This document shows, in pieces, positions 9,181-18,504 of a stretch of DNA of 64,000 nucleotides. Below the pieces are notes generated by a model. It was not told where the DNA came from. It searched no databases and saw only the letters and a program-made list of their open reading frames with translations. The stretch spans positions 558,001-622,000 of the forward strand of contig NZ_QNRH01000002.1 of NCBI RefSeq assembly GCF_003314995.1, read 5' to 3'. Made by a program: the position numbers and the translations under genes. Each line of letters starts with the position of its first letter. The stretch's first letter is position 1. The stretch is from Pseudochrobactrum asaccharolyticum. Lineage in GTDB: Bacteria > Pseudomonadota > Alphaproteobacteria > Rhizobiales > Rhizobiaceae.

Positions 9181-10085
9181 TGTCGCCTCACAATCATGTT
9201 CAGTTTTTTAGGCCAGCTGATCCTGCGATCATACCGGAGCATCTTTTGCAGATGCTTGTTACTCAGCGGTTTGCCTGAAATGGTCTCTCAGCATCCGCAC
9301 TGTTTTTTGTTCGTTTTAGCTTCGGTCTTAAATTCTGTTCGCTCTGCTATACCGATGCGCGATCACCAGATAACGACTCATGTTTTGTCCGTCCTATGCT
9401 GATTGCCCGTATTGAACCATTCAACAACCTCTGTTTCCGTTTGCGGCTGCGCAAAGCTTTGCTTAGGTTAATGACTGGTAAATTCTGTAAATTGTAAAAT
9501 TACAGAACGGCTTCTCTCATCTCCGGCAAGCGCAGGTCAGATCCTCATTCAGGATAGTCCCCCTCGCAGTGCCGGATTCTGCAGGCACACAAATTCTCCT
9601 TCGCAGAACCAAAAATTCTGCGTCAGACCGCTTTGTACGCCATGAAATTATAACCGGACGCCGACAGCTTTTATGCCAATGGTCCAGAGCACTGATGAGC
9701 TAACATTAGCGAAATCTTTAGCCCTAGGGCAAGACCACCATTAAGGGTTTTTTAATCATTGGAACTATCTCTCAGTACGCATTACTCTTCTGATACAGGG
9801 TCTGAAATTAATAAGACCTTTGGATTCAATGCCTTTTTATCGGAGCAATTATTAACCATTCCAGAATCTCGGACGTGAAAAAAAATAATAATAATTCGCT
9901 TGACTCAGAGCCGTCCTGAGCAATCCCCAGACTCAGTTTAGAACTGTGTATAAAATGCGGGCAAGCTTCGAAAATAATTGCAAAATTAAAAACATAGCAA
10001 AGAGAATCTCTGAAATATTTTAGTCATATCTTGTATAAACTCGGCGTCCGAAACTTCAGAATATTTATAAAATTCAGACATAAAA
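9181..10085. other. Long AT-rich intergenic region between dnaA and rpsT
   Basis: About 900 bases without a credible gene. It is increasingly AT-rich toward rpsT (runs such as AAAAAAAATAATAATAATT near 9889-9900). It holds a perfect CtrA-type box (9741-9755) and a half site TTAACCAT near 9852. I searched both strands by eye for DnaA boxes (TTATCCACA-like) and found no cluster, so there is no direct evidence for oriC here. It presumably contains the dnaA promoter and leader. Confidence 0.6.
9741..9755. promoter_or_regulatory. CtrA-type binding box upstream of dnaA
   Basis: TTAAGGGTTTTTTAA is an exact TTAA-N7-TTAA match, the consensus of the alphaproteobacterial cell-cycle regulator CtrA. It lies about 560 bases before the dnaA start in the dnaA-rpsT gap. 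Chance occurrence in AT-rich DNA is possible. Confidence 0.5.
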
Positions 10086-10109
10086 AAACCCGGCTCTAAG
10101 GCCGGGTTT
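10081..10109 (-). terminator. rpsT: rpsT intrinsic terminator
   Basis: A nine-base stem AAACCCGGC/GCCGGGTTT with a six-base loop is followed, reading the minus strand, by a run of seven U. It lies about 25 bases after the rpsT stop. Confidence 0.9.
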
Positions 10110-10134
10110 CTTAACAAACAGACGACACCTGATA

Positions 10135-10401
10135 TCAGGCGCTCATGCCTTTCAAGCGTGCAGCAAGACGCGATACTTTGCGCGAAGCTGTGTTCTTATG
10201 AACAACGCCTTTAGTGGCAGCGCGCATCAGTTCAGGTTCAGCAACCTTGAAAGCAGCCTGTGCAGCAGCTTTATCACCGAGTGCTACAGCATCTTCAAAC
10301 TTACGAATGAAAGTGCGAACGCGCGAACGACGGGATTTGTTGACCTCGGTGCGGGCTTCGATTTTACGAACCGCTTTCTTGGCCGAAGGTGTATTGGCCA
10401 T
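10135..10401 (-). CDS. rpsT: 30S ribosomal protein S20
   Basis: An 88-residue basic protein beginning [17 protein letters not shown], with the [15 protein letters not shown] and [19 protein letters not shown] segments of S20. It binds 16S rRNA during early 30S assembly. It is a single-gene unit, with its own terminator just downstream and a 260-base gap upstream that must hold its promoter. Position next to dnaA is the conserved order in Hyphomicrobiales. Confidence 0.97.
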   Translation of the reverse strand: MANTPSAKKAVRKIEARTEVNKSRRSRVRTFIRKFEDAVALGDKAAAQAAFKVAEPELMRAATKGVVHKNTASRKVSRLAARLKGMSA

Positions 10402-10662
10402 AAATGCCTCTCTTTTTCTGTCAGCTTTCCAGCGGGCTTTTCAGCATCGATATCAAATCGAAGGGGAAGGCCACCGGGCAAAAATCTATTCGGACGGCCC
10501 TAGAGCCATCTCACTGTTGCGCGCTTATAGATCAGCTTTGCAGCCTCGTCAATGTGGATTCTCTCGCTCAGGGCGCCTGAATCCCGTAAAAGACGGACTT
10601 TAAAGTCTATCCTGTCGCTCTGCCCCGTTATTCAAAGGCAGAGCAGCCTTAAGTGCCGCGAC

Positions 10663-11436
10663 TCAGCGGTTTGTGAAAGACGGTGTACGTTTATCAACGA
10701 AAGCCGCCATGCCCTCTTTTTGATCCTCAGTCGCAAATAATGCCTGGAAAGAGCGGCGCTCATAACGCAAGCCTTCCTGCAATGTTGTTTCAAAAGCACG
10801 GTTGACCGATTCTTTGGCCATCATCACCGAAAGCTGCGAGAAAGATGCAATCCGCTCAGCCGCTTTCAATGCTTCATCCAGCAAAACATCCTGTGCCACA
10901 ACGCGTGACACCAGTCCGCAGCGCTCGGCCTCTGCGGCATCCATCATCCGGCCGGTCAGCACCATATCCATGGCTTTGGATTTACCAACAAAACGCGCCA
11001 GCCTTTGTGTGCCGCCAATCCCCGGAATGATTCCCAATGTGATTTCCGGCTGGCCAAACTTGGCATTATCTGCGGCAATGATAAAATCGCACATCATCGC
11101 CAGCTCACAACCACCACCAAGCGTATAACCGCTGACTGCCGCAATGATCGGCTTGCGGATTGCACTGACGCCCTCTGCCTCTCCCAGAAAATCCTGACCA
11201 TAGGCCTCGGCAAAAGTCAGGTTCTGCATTTCTTTAATATCAGCGCCCGCAGCAAATGCCTTTTCCGAACCGGTGAGAACAATCGCGCCGATTGCATCAT
11301 CTTTATCAAAAGCACGCAGAGCATCTGTCAGCTCACTCACCAGTTGTGAATTCAGCGCATTGAGCGCTTGTGGCCGGTTCAGACGGATCAGACCGGTCTT
11401 GCCACGTGTTTCAGCTAGAATGGTTTCATAGGCCAT
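10663..11436 (-). CDS. Enoyl-CoA hydratase
   Basis: A 257-residue crotonase that hydrates 2-enoyl-CoA in fatty-acid beta-oxidation. The oxyanion-hole segment [10 protein letters not shown] (61-70) and GGGCELA (107-113), and the two catalytic glutamates Glu111 and Glu131 (in [13 protein letters not shown]), are all present, so it should be an active hydratase rather than an isomerase-only crotonase. It follows mutM on the same strand after a 42-base gap and may be co-transcribed with it. Chain-length preference cannot be read from the sequence. Confidence 0.92.
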   Translation of the reverse strand: MAYETILAETRGKTGLIRLNRPQALNALNSQLVSELTDALRAFDKDDAIGAIVLTGSEKAFAAGADIKEMQNLTFAEAYGQDFLGEAEGVSAIRKPIIAAVSGYTLGGGCELAMMCDFIIAADNAKFGQPEITLGIIPGIGGTQRLARFVGKSKAMDMVLTGRMMDAAEAERCGLVSRVVAQDVLLDEALKAAERIASFSQLSVMMAKESVNRAFETTLQEGLRYERRSFQALFATEDQKEGMAAFVDKRTPSFTNR

Positions 11437-11478
11437 TGAGTTACTCCCCTAAACAATTATCATTCATGAATTGGAAAA

Positions 11479-12366
11479 TCAGCTGCTGCAGGCCGCACAA
11501 AAGAAAGTTGAGCGCCCGTTCTGAACAATGCGTTGCACAGGTGCGCCGCAACGGCGACAAGGCTCGCCCTCACGGTCATAGACTGCAAAACTATGCTGAA
11601 AATAGCCCAGCGTGCCATCAGCCTGACGATGATCGCGCAGACTGGATCCACCGGCGACAATTGCCTCAGCGATCACTTCACGCACAGAGGTTGCGAGTGC
11701 TTCGGCCAGTTGCGGATCCTGCGCCACATCTCCTGCTGCACGCAAAGGTGACAAGCCGGTGCGCCACAGCGCTTCACAGACATAGATATTCCCAAGACCG
11801 GCAATCAGACGCTGATCGAGTAAGGCTGCCTTCAGTGGTACTTTTTTACCCTTGAAAAGCTCTGCCAGCACCGGCCCTGACAGACTGTTACCGGTTGGCT
11901 CAATACCAAGATCTTTCAATGAGGGATGCTCTGCCAGTTCTCCTGTACCGCACAGTAGCAGGAAGCCGAAGCGGCGCGGGTCATTATAGATAACCTGCCG
12001 TGATCCGTAGACCGGCGACTGCACATGGAAAACAACATGGTCATGGGTCGGGTTCTTGGAGCGCGGATAGTGGAACCCGTCCTCTGCCTGCTCCTGAGCG
12101 GAAACACGCAGATCAGGTTCAATCCGGTAAGAACCGGACATGCCAAGATGACTGATCAGGCTGGCGCCGTCCTCAAATTCAATCAGCAAATATTTCGCAC
12201 GGCGCCCCAGCGAGACAATTTTTTGCCCTTGCAGCCGATCATTAAGATTTTCGGGAAAAGGAAAGCGCAAATCGGGACGGTTTAGCACAAGCTTTTCAAC
12301 CACCGCTCCTTCCATAACCGGTTGCAGACCACGGCGAACCGTTTCCACCTCAGGCAATTCAGGCAT
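11479..12366 (-). CDS. mutM: Formamidopyrimidine-DNA glycosylase (MutM/Fpg)
   Basis: A 295-residue base-excision glycosylase/AP lyase that removes 8-oxoguanine and formamidopyrimidines. The N-terminal catalytic Pro2-Glu3 follows the initiator Met in [14 protein letters not shown], and the C-terminal zinc finger has Cys270, Cys273, Cys290 and Cys293. Length is normal for the alphaproteobacterial form. Its start overlaps the deoB end by eight bases. Confidence 0.96.
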   Translation of the reverse strand: MPELPEVETVRRGLQPVMEGAVVEKLVLNRPDLRFPFPENLNDRLQGQKIVSLGRRAKYLLIEFEDGASLISHLGMSGSYRIEPDLRVSAQEQAEDGFHYPRSKNPTHDHVVFHVQSPVYGSRQVIYNDPRRFGFLLLCGTGELAEHPSLKDLGIEPTGNSLSGPVLAELFKGKKVPLKAALLDQRLIAGLGNIYVCEALWRTGLSPLRAAGDVAQDPQLAEALATSVREVIAEAIVAGGSSLRDHRQADGTLGYFQHSFAVYDREGEPCRRCGAPVQRIVQNGRSTFFCAACSS

Positions 12367-13597
12367 TCAAATCTCCGCTCTCAGAGCATTTCCGGTTTGT
12401 ATTGAATGAGAGGAAATTCTCTCCGGTCAGATTATTCTCAAGTCCCAGATAGGCAGCAACAGATTTACCGATATCGGCAAAACTCTTGCGTACCCCGATC
12501 GTACCGCTCCCGGCACCGGCAATCAGCACCGGCACAGCTTCACGGGTATGATCTGTTCCCTGCCAGCCCGGATCACAACCATGATCGGCAGTGAGAATGA
12601 GCAGATCGCCCTCACGCATTTTCTGCAAAATTTCCGGCAGTCGCTTATCAAATGCTTCAAGGGCAGCGGCATAACCGGCAATATCGCGCCTGTGCCCGTA
12701 GAGCATATCAAAATCAACCAGATTGGTGAAAATCAAATCGCCGTCACCGGCATCATCCATCGCTTGCAGCGTGCTATCCACCAGCGCCTGATTACCGTGG
12801 GCTTTGCGCAATTGCGTCACACCTGATCCGGCAAAAATATCGCTGATTTTACCCACCGCATAAACATCATGCCCTGACGCTTCAACAATGTTCAGCAAGG
12901 TCGGTTGGGGCGGTGGCACGGCAAAGTCACGACGATTACCAGTGCGTTCAAAACTCTCTGGTGTTTCCCCGATAAAAGGACGAGCAATCACACGGCCGAT
13001 ATTGAGCGGATCCACAAGAGGGCGCATAGCGGCGCATAAGTCATATAAACGCTGCAAGCCAAAATGCGTTTCATGCGCGGCAACCTGAATAACCGAATCT
13101 GAAGATGTATAGAAAATCGGCTTACCTGTGCGGATATGTTCTTCACCGAATTGAGCAATAATCTCTGTTCCGGAAGCATGGCAATTACCCAATATTCCGC
13201 TGAGGCTTTTCTGACGAATAATGGTGTCGGTCAGACTTTCAGGGAATGTCGGAATGGTTTTCGGAAAATAACCCCAATCGAATGGAACCGGCAGACCGGC
13301 AATTTCCCAATGGCCGGAAGGTGTATCCTTGCCCTTAGAAACCTCCTGCGCCGCCCCCCAAAGACCGTTTACCGGCAATTGAGCATCCAGTCCGGCCGGA
13401 TAAACGCCTGTCGCGCATCGCGCAGCCTGTCCCAAGCCTAATTGCAGCATGTTCGGAATATTCAAAGGTGTCTGTCTGTCAGCACAAAAGCGGGTAATCG
13501 TCCCGAGAGTATTTGCCCCCTGATCAGCAAACACAGCAGCATCCGACGCACCGCCGATACCGAATGAGTCGAGCACTATGAGTATAACCCGTCGCAT
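12359..13597 (-). CDS. deoB: Phosphopentomutase
   Basis: A 412-residue alkaline-phosphatase-superfamily enzyme that interconverts ribose 1- and 5-phosphate (and the deoxy forms) in nucleoside salvage. The N-terminus [15 protein letters not shown] carries the metal-binding Asp, and [18 protein letters not shown] near residue 345 carries further metal ligands. An upstream Met would add 15 residues, but the ATG at 13597 has GGAAGG at good spacing and begins the conserved fold. The C-terminal tail after ENFL is slightly longer than usual, and its DNA contains an AGAGCATTTCC stretch resembling the edge of the local intergenic repeats. Confidence 0.95.
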   Translation of the reverse strand: MRRVILIVLDSFGIGGASDAAVFADQGANTLGTITRFCADRQTPLNIPNMLQLGLGQAARCATGVYPAGLDAQLPVNGLWGAAQEVSKGKDTPSGHWEIAGLPVPFDWGYFPKTIPTFPESLTDTIIRQKSLSGILGNCHASGTEIIAQFGEEHIRTGKPIFYTSSDSVIQVAAHETHFGLQRLYDLCAAMRPLVDPLNIGRVIARPFIGETPESFERTGNRRDFAVPPPQPTLLNIVEASGHDVYAVGKISDIFAGSGVTQLRKAHGNQALVDSTLQAMDDAGDGDLIFTNLVDFDMLYGHRRDIAGYAAALEAFDKRLPEILQKMREGDLLILTADHGCDPGWQGTDHTREAVPVLIAGAGSGTIGVRKSFADIGKSVAAYLGLENNLTGENFLSFNTNRKCSESGDLNA

Positions 13598-13696
13598 GAA
13601 AAGTGCCTTCCGACTGCTTCCGTTTGGTTGAACGAAATGCATATCATGAAACCTACTGCGACCGTCAAGCAGTGAACTATTTATGCCACCCAGATG

Positions 13697-14290
13697 TTAC
13701 CTACACGCCGAACAAGGAATAATATCAGAATAGCGCGGACTGACAAAATAAACCTCCCCCATATCGATAGAAGGAAGCACAACAGACAGCAGTGGTCGAT
13801 AGGTATATTGCGTTTCAACACGAATATAATTCATGGCCTCTCTGCGCAAATTCTCCGGCACCTCTGTCGGACCCATCCCTCTTTTATCGTCAAAGCCGCG
13901 TGTCTTACGTGACCATTCCAGCGTCACTCTAAAATTTGCACTGTTCTGGATTCTTTCCACTCTCAAAAAAGAGATTTTAATTTCAGGACTTTGGGCTGAC
14001 GGCAGCATGATACTGGCGCCAATCATAAAGATATCGTCAAGCTGCGCAGGGAAAACGCTGATTTGCCGGCTTACAAGATCGCCAACAACACTCGCGACCC
14101 GATTAATCTTGCGGTTAGCATCAACACCGCGCGAAACATCAGCAACACCTGCATAAATCAGGATCATAACAGGCAGCAGCAAAGCGAATTCCACTGCAGA
14201 TACAGCCCGCTCATCCTTAAAAAAATGTCTTAATCGTGAAGATAGTTTCTGCATCAAACGAGCAGGGTTTTCGCGCTTTTTCCCCATCAT
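13697..14290 (-). CDS. TadE/TadG-family pilus assembly protein
   Basis: A 197-residue pseudopilin-like protein. After a basic N-terminus, the segment ERAVSAVEFALLLPVMILIY (about residues 27-46) is the TadE-like processing and membrane motif with the conserved Glu. The remaining roughly 145 residues are predicted periplasmic and end with a CSACR Cys pair. Such minor pilins are needed for Tad pilus biogenesis. Start and stop overlap the neighbouring TadE-like gene (ATGA), so they form one unit. It is shorter than a classical TadG, which carries a von Willebrand domain. Confidence 0.8.
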   Translation of the reverse strand: MMGKKRENPARLMQKLSSRLRHFFKDERAVSAVEFALLLPVMILIYAGVADVSRGVDANRKINRVASVVGDLVSRQISVFPAQLDDIFMIGASIMLPSAQSPEIKISFLRVERIQNSANFRVTLEWSRKTRGFDDKRGMGPTEVPENLRREAMNYIRVETQYTYRPLLSVVLPSIDMGEVYFVSPRYSDIIPCSACR

Positions 14291-14859
14291 GAGTATGGCT
14301 CATTTTGCCAGGTGACGGTTATAAACAGCGGCATAACACGATCAGCAGGTTTCACATCCGGATTTAAATAATACAAAATATTTGTCATGACAGGCCAGCG
14401 ATACAGCACGTTAATCTGATTGATCGTCGACGGGCCACCCAGATTGATGATTTTCGGCAGACCAAGCTCACCGTTTTTGGTAACAAGATTTTTCACCGGC
14501 ACTTCTGAGAAGCTGGTGTAGTTATCCAGATTGATCGACAAATTTTTACAATCGACAACAGGTAAGATACTGATCTTTTTACAAATCGTGTCTTGAACAT
14601 AGTTAGCTTGCAGATTTTCTTCTCTGAGCTGCCCCGTATAAAACTGACGACTTATATCCTCCGTTGCAGAAACCAGCAGCTGCTGCATAGCAAAACTAAT
14701 GCCCAGCTCGATGATTGCAAACATCAGAAATAAGAACGGGAAAACAACCAGAGCAAATTCAACTGCTGTTACGCCTCGTTCATCCCGAAGAAACAGCCGG
14801 AATTTTTTTTGAGTATGTTTTAAATCAGCAGGGTCAGACTGCTCTCTCAATATAGACAT
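14287..14859 (-). CDS. tadE: TadE-like pseudopilin
   Basis: A 190-residue protein with the segment RDERGVTAVEFALVVFPFLF (about residues 24-43), a typical TadE motif in which a prepilin peptidase such as the CpaA encoded next door could cleave before the hydrophobic stretch. The C-terminal part contains a Cys pair (CKKISILPVVDC). It probably acts as a minor pilin or assembly factor at the inner membrane. It is followed by the second TadE/G gene with a four-base overlap. Confidence 0.85.
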   Translation of the reverse strand: MSILREQSDPADLKHTQKKFRLFLRDERGVTAVEFALVVFPFLFLMFAIIELGISFAMQQLLVSATEDISRQFYTGQLREENLQANYVQDTICKKISILPVVDCKNLSINLDNYTSFSEVPVKNLVTKNGELGLPKIINLGGPSTINQINVLYRWPVMTNILYYLNPDVKPADRVMPLFITVTWQNEPYS

Positions 14860-14898
14860 GAGTTTCCAAAGCCAGACAGAATCGGAGAGGAAAAAGTA

Positions 14899-15291
14899 TT
14901 ATAACTTAGGTGCGATCACTTTCGGTGTACAAATCGGTGTACAAGACATCACTGACACATCCGTTCCGCGAAAAACCCGCGTCGTCGCCAGATCATTCTG
15001 GCTCACCATAACGTTTTCATCCAGTAGTGTCTCACCATTCTGATCCATGACAACCAGATTGGTCACACCATTACTCCGTCCTGTCAGGATAATGGTTTTC
15101 GAATCCTGCATCATGGCATCAACAATCGCATCATTACCAATAATGACGGATTTTACCGGTTTATCGAGGCGCAAAATATGAGCCTGATCGGTCTGAATCT
15201 GAATTGTCTGACTTTCTTCAGCTACGGCCTGATGCAACAGCAGACCGGTACTCAGCAGCGATAAAAATATCAGTTTTTTCAAATTTATCAT
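14899..15291 (-). CDS. Small CpaC-N-like periplasmic pilus protein
   Basis: A 130-residue exported protein. Signal peptide: KKLIFLSLLSTGLLLHQAVA. The rest matches the N-terminal pilus domain of secretins (T2SS/T3SS pil_N). Its pattern of a short strand, then VIIGNDAIVDA, then TIILTGRSNGVTNLVVMDQ lines up with ILVANPATADA and IYLFGKAVGQTNIIIF of the CpaC encoded nearby. It lacks the secretin domain. The start at the Met of MINLKK (15291) is preferred over a Met five codons upstream because it begins the signal peptide. It lies upstream of the TadE pair on the same strand and probably helps pilus secretin assembly. Confidence 0.75.
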   Translation of the reverse strand: MINLKKLIFLSLLSTGLLLHQAVAEESQTIQIQTDQAHILRLDKPVKSVIIGNDAIVDAMMQDSKTIILTGRSNGVTNLVVMDQNGETLLDENVMVSQNDLATTRVFRGTDVSVMSCTPICTPKVIAPKL

Positions 15292-15405
15292 ATTCTTATA
15301 AGCCATAAATTAAGTTCTGTTTCCGGCTCTACTATGCGCAAGATGGATGAAAGAACACTTAATAGATAACCAGCTCTGTAAATTTGGCAGTTCATTTCAG
15401 GGCAC

Positions 15406-15442
15406 AAAAAAACAGGGCAGGTTTTACAACATTAACCTGCCC
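15406..15442 (-). terminator. Leftward intrinsic terminator with no obvious gene upstream
   Basis: GGGCAGGTT/AACCTGCCC forms a nine-base stem with a ten-base loop. Reading the minus strand, the stem is followed by TGTTTTTTT, a good terminator. No minus-strand gene lies between it and cpaA, so it may block transcription coming from elsewhere or end a short RNA started in the 15443-15521 stretch. Confidence 0.6.
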
Positions 15443-15521
15443 ATTAACTTAAAGGTAAATTGCATTGCCTATGGAATAGGAAAACCACTTTTCCGCCTAC
15501 TCCGCAGCATCAAGGCAGATT

Positions 15522-16016
15522 ATGCTCACTTTCCTCATTGCACTGACATTTTGCGGCACCATGATCTATGCAGCACTTTCAGATCTTTTATTTATGAAGA
15601 TCAGCAATATTGCCTGTCTGTTTCTGGCTGCCGGTTTTGTTATTCTGGCCCCCTTCGCAGGACTATCGTTTCAGTCAATTTTGCTACACTTGGCCGCCGG
15701 CATAGTGGTAATCATCGTCTGTTTTGGCTTATTTTATTTAAATGCTATGGGTGGCGGCGATGCCAAACTGATCAGTGCCACCGCATTATGGACCGGATTT
15801 TCAGCCAGTCTTGTCCAATATTTGCTGATCAGCGCGATTGCCGGCGGCATTCTGACGGTGCTCATTCTGTTACTGCGCAAACTCGTCAACAGAAACAAAA
15901 TTGTCCATATTGCCTTCCTTTACCGTCTGACAAATCCCGCCAAAGGTATCCCTTATGGCATAGCTCTGGCGATTGCCGGTCTCTGGATTTATCCGCAACT
16001 CGCCATTGCAGGTTAA
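15522..16016 (+). CDS. cpaA: Prepilin peptidase of the Tad pilus (CpaA/TadV)
   Basis: A 164-residue inner-membrane aspartic peptidase that would cleave Flp pilin and TadE-type pseudopilins. It has about five to six hydrophobic segments and both catalytic aspartates: one in YAALSDLLFMKISN (near residue 20) and one in the GGGDAKLI motif (near 78-85). It is of the short TadV/CpaA type without the methylase domain. AAGGCAG precedes the ATG. It stands alone before the cpaB operon (138-base gap) and diverges from the TadE gene group. Confidence 0.92.
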   Translation: MLTFLIALTFCGTMIYAALSDLLFMKISNIACLFLAAGFVILAPFAGLSFQSILLHLAAGIVVIIVCFGLFYLNAMGGGDAKLISATALWTGFSASLVQYLLISAIAGGILTVLILLLRKLVNRNKIVHIAFLYRLTNPAKGIPYGIALAIAGLWIYPQLAIAG

Positions 16017-16080
16017 ATCCTCTGTTTTATTGATGTTTTTTAGCAAAACGTATTTTAACAAAATCAACAATAATAGTTCG

Positions 16081-16095
16081 TTAACCATAATTATA
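16081..16095. promoter_or_regulatory. CtrA-like half-conserved box before cpaB
   Basis: TTAACCATAATTATA fits TTAA-N7-TTAA except in the third base of the right half. It lies 60 bases before the cpaB start. CtrA controls tad genes in some alphaproteobacteria, which makes the position suggestive; the match is imperfect. Confidence 0.35.
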
Positions 16096-16154
16096 CGATT
16101 CCTGCTGCATTAAGTGTATGTGCCACAACACACGCTTACTGCGGGGATTTATTG

Positions 16155-16964
16155 ATGAACACTTCACGCCTGATCATTCTGGCTGTTGCCGTGCTTGCTG
16201 CCGGTGCTGCAGGCTATATTGCCCTGACGATGAATGATGCCCCGCCTCCGGCGATTGAAGTCAGTACCCCCGCGCCTGCACTGCCTGTGAAAGATGTTCT
16301 GACAGCCTCTTCCAATCTGGCGGTCGGTTCCAGCCTGTCCGGTCAGTTGTAGTGGCAGTCATGGCCTGAAAGTTCACTATCCCCGGATTATATTACCCGT
16401 GACGCCCAACCGGAAGCGCTGGATGATCTGCAAAAATCCAGTCTGCGCCTTCCTGTTCTGGCCGGAGAACCAATTCGTAAGCTCAAGCTGATTGGCGAAG
16501 GAGAATCACTGATGTCCTCTCTGCTGCCTAAAGGGATGCGCGCAATCGCAACCAATATTGCAGCAGAAAGCTCTGCCGGCGGATTTATTCTGCCAGGTGA
16601 TCGTGTCGACGTTGTTCTCACCCGCGAAAACCGCAATCCTCAGCCATCAGCTTTACCGTTTTTCACGGAAACCATTCTGGAAAACGTCCGCGTTCTGGCC
16701 ATTGATCAAACGATCAAAGAAGATGATGCCGGTAAAAAAGATATTATGGGGCGTACAGCAACACTGGAAGTCACTCAGGGCCAAGCTGAAATTTTGGCAG
16801 CCGCGCAATCTATGGCAGACAGAATCAACCTGACACTTCGCTCAGTACGTGATGCCGAACCTGAAGCTACCAGCTCATCCGGCTATCTTGTGATGTCCCC
16901 GGGCAAAAACGGCCCTGTCAAAATGATTAAATCGGGCAACCTTTCCGAAGTCGGGATCAACTAA
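16155..16964 (+). pseudogene. cpaB: Tad pilus assembly protein CpaB/RcpC, interrupted by an in-frame TAG
   Basis: Read through, this is a 269-codon CpaB: membrane anchor LIILAVAVLAAGAAGYIAL, then an SAF/ChapFlgA-like periplasmic domain (LPKGMRAIATNI, GFILPGDRVDVVLTR, RTATLEVTQGQAEIL). Codon 66 (16350-16352) is TAG, in frame, inside LSGQL-stop-WQSWPE. No other change is seen, and reading frame and ribosome site (GGGG, eight bases before the ATG at 16155) are intact on both sides. The stop would leave a 65-residue fragment, or a restart at the ATG at 16512 would give 150 residues without the membrane anchor. A nonsense mutation (for example CAG to TAG), amber suppression or a sequencing error are all possible. 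CpaB helps assemble the CpaC secretin, so the pilus may be defective. The stop overlaps the cpaC start (TAATG). Confidence 0.8.
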
Positions 16965-18487
16965 TGACACGTCTTTTCTTTTCCCAAACTTACGGCAGTA
17001 AACAATTGAAGGCTTTGCTCCTTTCAGCCGCCATGATCATTCCGGTCACCATTGCGGATTTAGCGCAGGCGCAGGATGTTCAGATTACCAGTGCAGGCCG
17101 CGCACAACCGGTTAATCTCGGACTCGGTAAATCCGTGGTCATTGATCTGCCACAGGATGCCTATGATATTCTGGTTGCAAACCCTGCGACGGCCGACGCC
17201 GTTACGCGTACCGCGCGCCGTATTTACCTGTTCGGTAAAGCCGTAGGTCAAACCAATATTATTATTTTTGGCAAGGACGGTGAACAAATCGCCAGTCTTG
17301 ATCTGAAGATCGAGCGCGATGTCAGCAGTCTTGCCACGTCTTTGCGCAAATATATTCCGGGCTCTGATATCAAAATTGAACTCATCAATGACAATATCGT
17401 ACTAACCGGTACTGTTCAGACACCGCAAGATGCCGCTCAGGCTGCAAAGCTTGCTGACTTGCTGGTTTCCGGCGGTGAAGCAACTACAGGTCAGTATAAT
17501 AACAACTCCAATTCATCATCTGGCGAAGGTAATAATATTACGATTTCCAACGGATTTAATCAGGAACGCCGCCAAGCCAGTAAAATCATTAACCTGATTA
17601 CCATTACCGGTGAAGATCAGGTTACGCTGAAAGTCACTGTCGCTGAAGTCAGCCGCACTGTGATGAAGCAGCTTGGTGTGAATATGGTCGGCAGCGCCAC
17701 GACCAATGGCGTGACCTTCAGCGGTATTGCAGGCAATTTGCCCGGTGTTGTTTCGGAAAATGCAAATAATGTACTCGGTATTCGTACCAGTAATTTCCGT
17801 GGCTACCTGCAAGCGATGGAAACTGCAGGTGCCATGAAAACCCTCGCAGAACCGACACTGACTGCAATTTCGGGTGAAAAAGCGGCATTTAAAGTCGGTG
17901 GTGAATATAACGTTCTTGATAGTGTTGATTATGACGACGACGGAAAGCGTACAAATACGCTGGCCAAGATTGAGTATGGGATCGGGCTGGAATTTATGCC
18001 GACCGTGCTGGGACCAGGCCGTATATCGCTCAAAGTCCGCACCTCTGTCTCTGAACCAACAAATGAAGGTTCTGCAACACAAAATACCGGTCAGTTCAGT
18101 CCGAACATTATCTCTCTGCGCAAACGTATTGCAGATACCACAGTTGAAATACCATCCGGCGGTTCCATGATGATCGGTGGCCTGATCCGGGATGAAACCC
18201 GCCAATCCATCAATGGCACCCCGGGTCTGTCCAAAATTCCGGTTCTCGGCACTCTGTTCCGTAGCCGTGAATTCCAGCGCAATGAAACGGAGCTGGTTGT
18301 GATTGTAACACCTTATCTGGTGCGCTCAACAGCACGAACCGATCTGGCCCGTCCTGACGATAATCTGGCACCGCCAAGTGATGCGGCCGGTTTTGTACTC
18401 GGCAAGGTCAACCGCGTTTATGGCAGCGCAAAAACCAACCTGCCCAATGGCCGCTATAACGGCGTTGTCGGCTTCATTTATAAATAA
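16964..18487 (+). CDS. cpaC: Tad pilus outer-membrane secretin CpaC/RcpA
   Basis: A 507-residue secretin that forms the outer-membrane pore for the pilus. A signal peptide ends near residue 37 (DLAQAQ). The pil_N domain spans about 42-125, a BON-like region follows, then a low-complexity Asn/Ser linker near 175-195 (NNNSNSSSGEGNN). The secretin domain runs from about 205 to 455 and includes VEIPSGGSMMIGGLI and the terminal VTPYLV. The ATG overlaps the cpaB stop by one base, so an untranslated downstream part of cpaB could lower its translation. Confidence 0.95.
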   Translation: MTRLFFSQTYGSKQLKALLLSAAMIIPVTIADLAQAQDVQITSAGRAQPVNLGLGKSVVIDLPQDAYDILVANPATADAVTRTARRIYLFGKAVGQTNIIIFGKDGEQIASLDLKIERDVSSLATSLRKYIPGSDIKIELINDNIVLTGTVQTPQDAAQAAKLADLLVSGGEATTGQYNNNSNSSSGEGNNITISNGFNQERRQASKIINLITITGEDQVTLKVTVAEVSRTVMKQLGVNMVGSATTNGVTFSGIAGNLPGVVSENANNVLGIRTSNFRGYLQAMETAGAMKTLAEPTLTAISGEKAAFKVGGEYNVLDSVDYDDDGKRTNTLAKIEYGIGLEFMPTVLGPGRISLKVRTSVSEPTNEGSATQNTGQFSPNIISLRKRIADTTVEIPSGGSMMIGGLIRDETRQSINGTPGLSKIPVLGTLFRSREFQRNETELVVIVTPYLVRSTARTDLARPDDNLAPPSDAAGFVLGKVNRVYGSAKTNLPNGRYNGVVGFIYK

Positions 18488-18504
18488 GAGGGGCAGGCAG
18501 CATT

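Noticed and set aside
9181-10085. Possible chromosomal origin next to dnaA
   Set aside because: No cluster of DnaA boxes was found by eye, and in many Hyphomicrobiales oriC is not at dnaA. A GC-skew plot would decide.
15347-16033. 228-codon plus-strand frame overlapping cpaA in another frame
   Set aside because: The cpaA frame carries both catalytic aspartates and membrane segments; the alternative is Cys/Arg-rich and starts inside a terminator region.
16512-16964. Separate 150-residue gene after the TAG in cpaB
   Set aside because: It is in the same frame as the upstream piece, continues CpaB homology from before its Met and has no independent strong start signal, so it is treated as the rest of cpaB.
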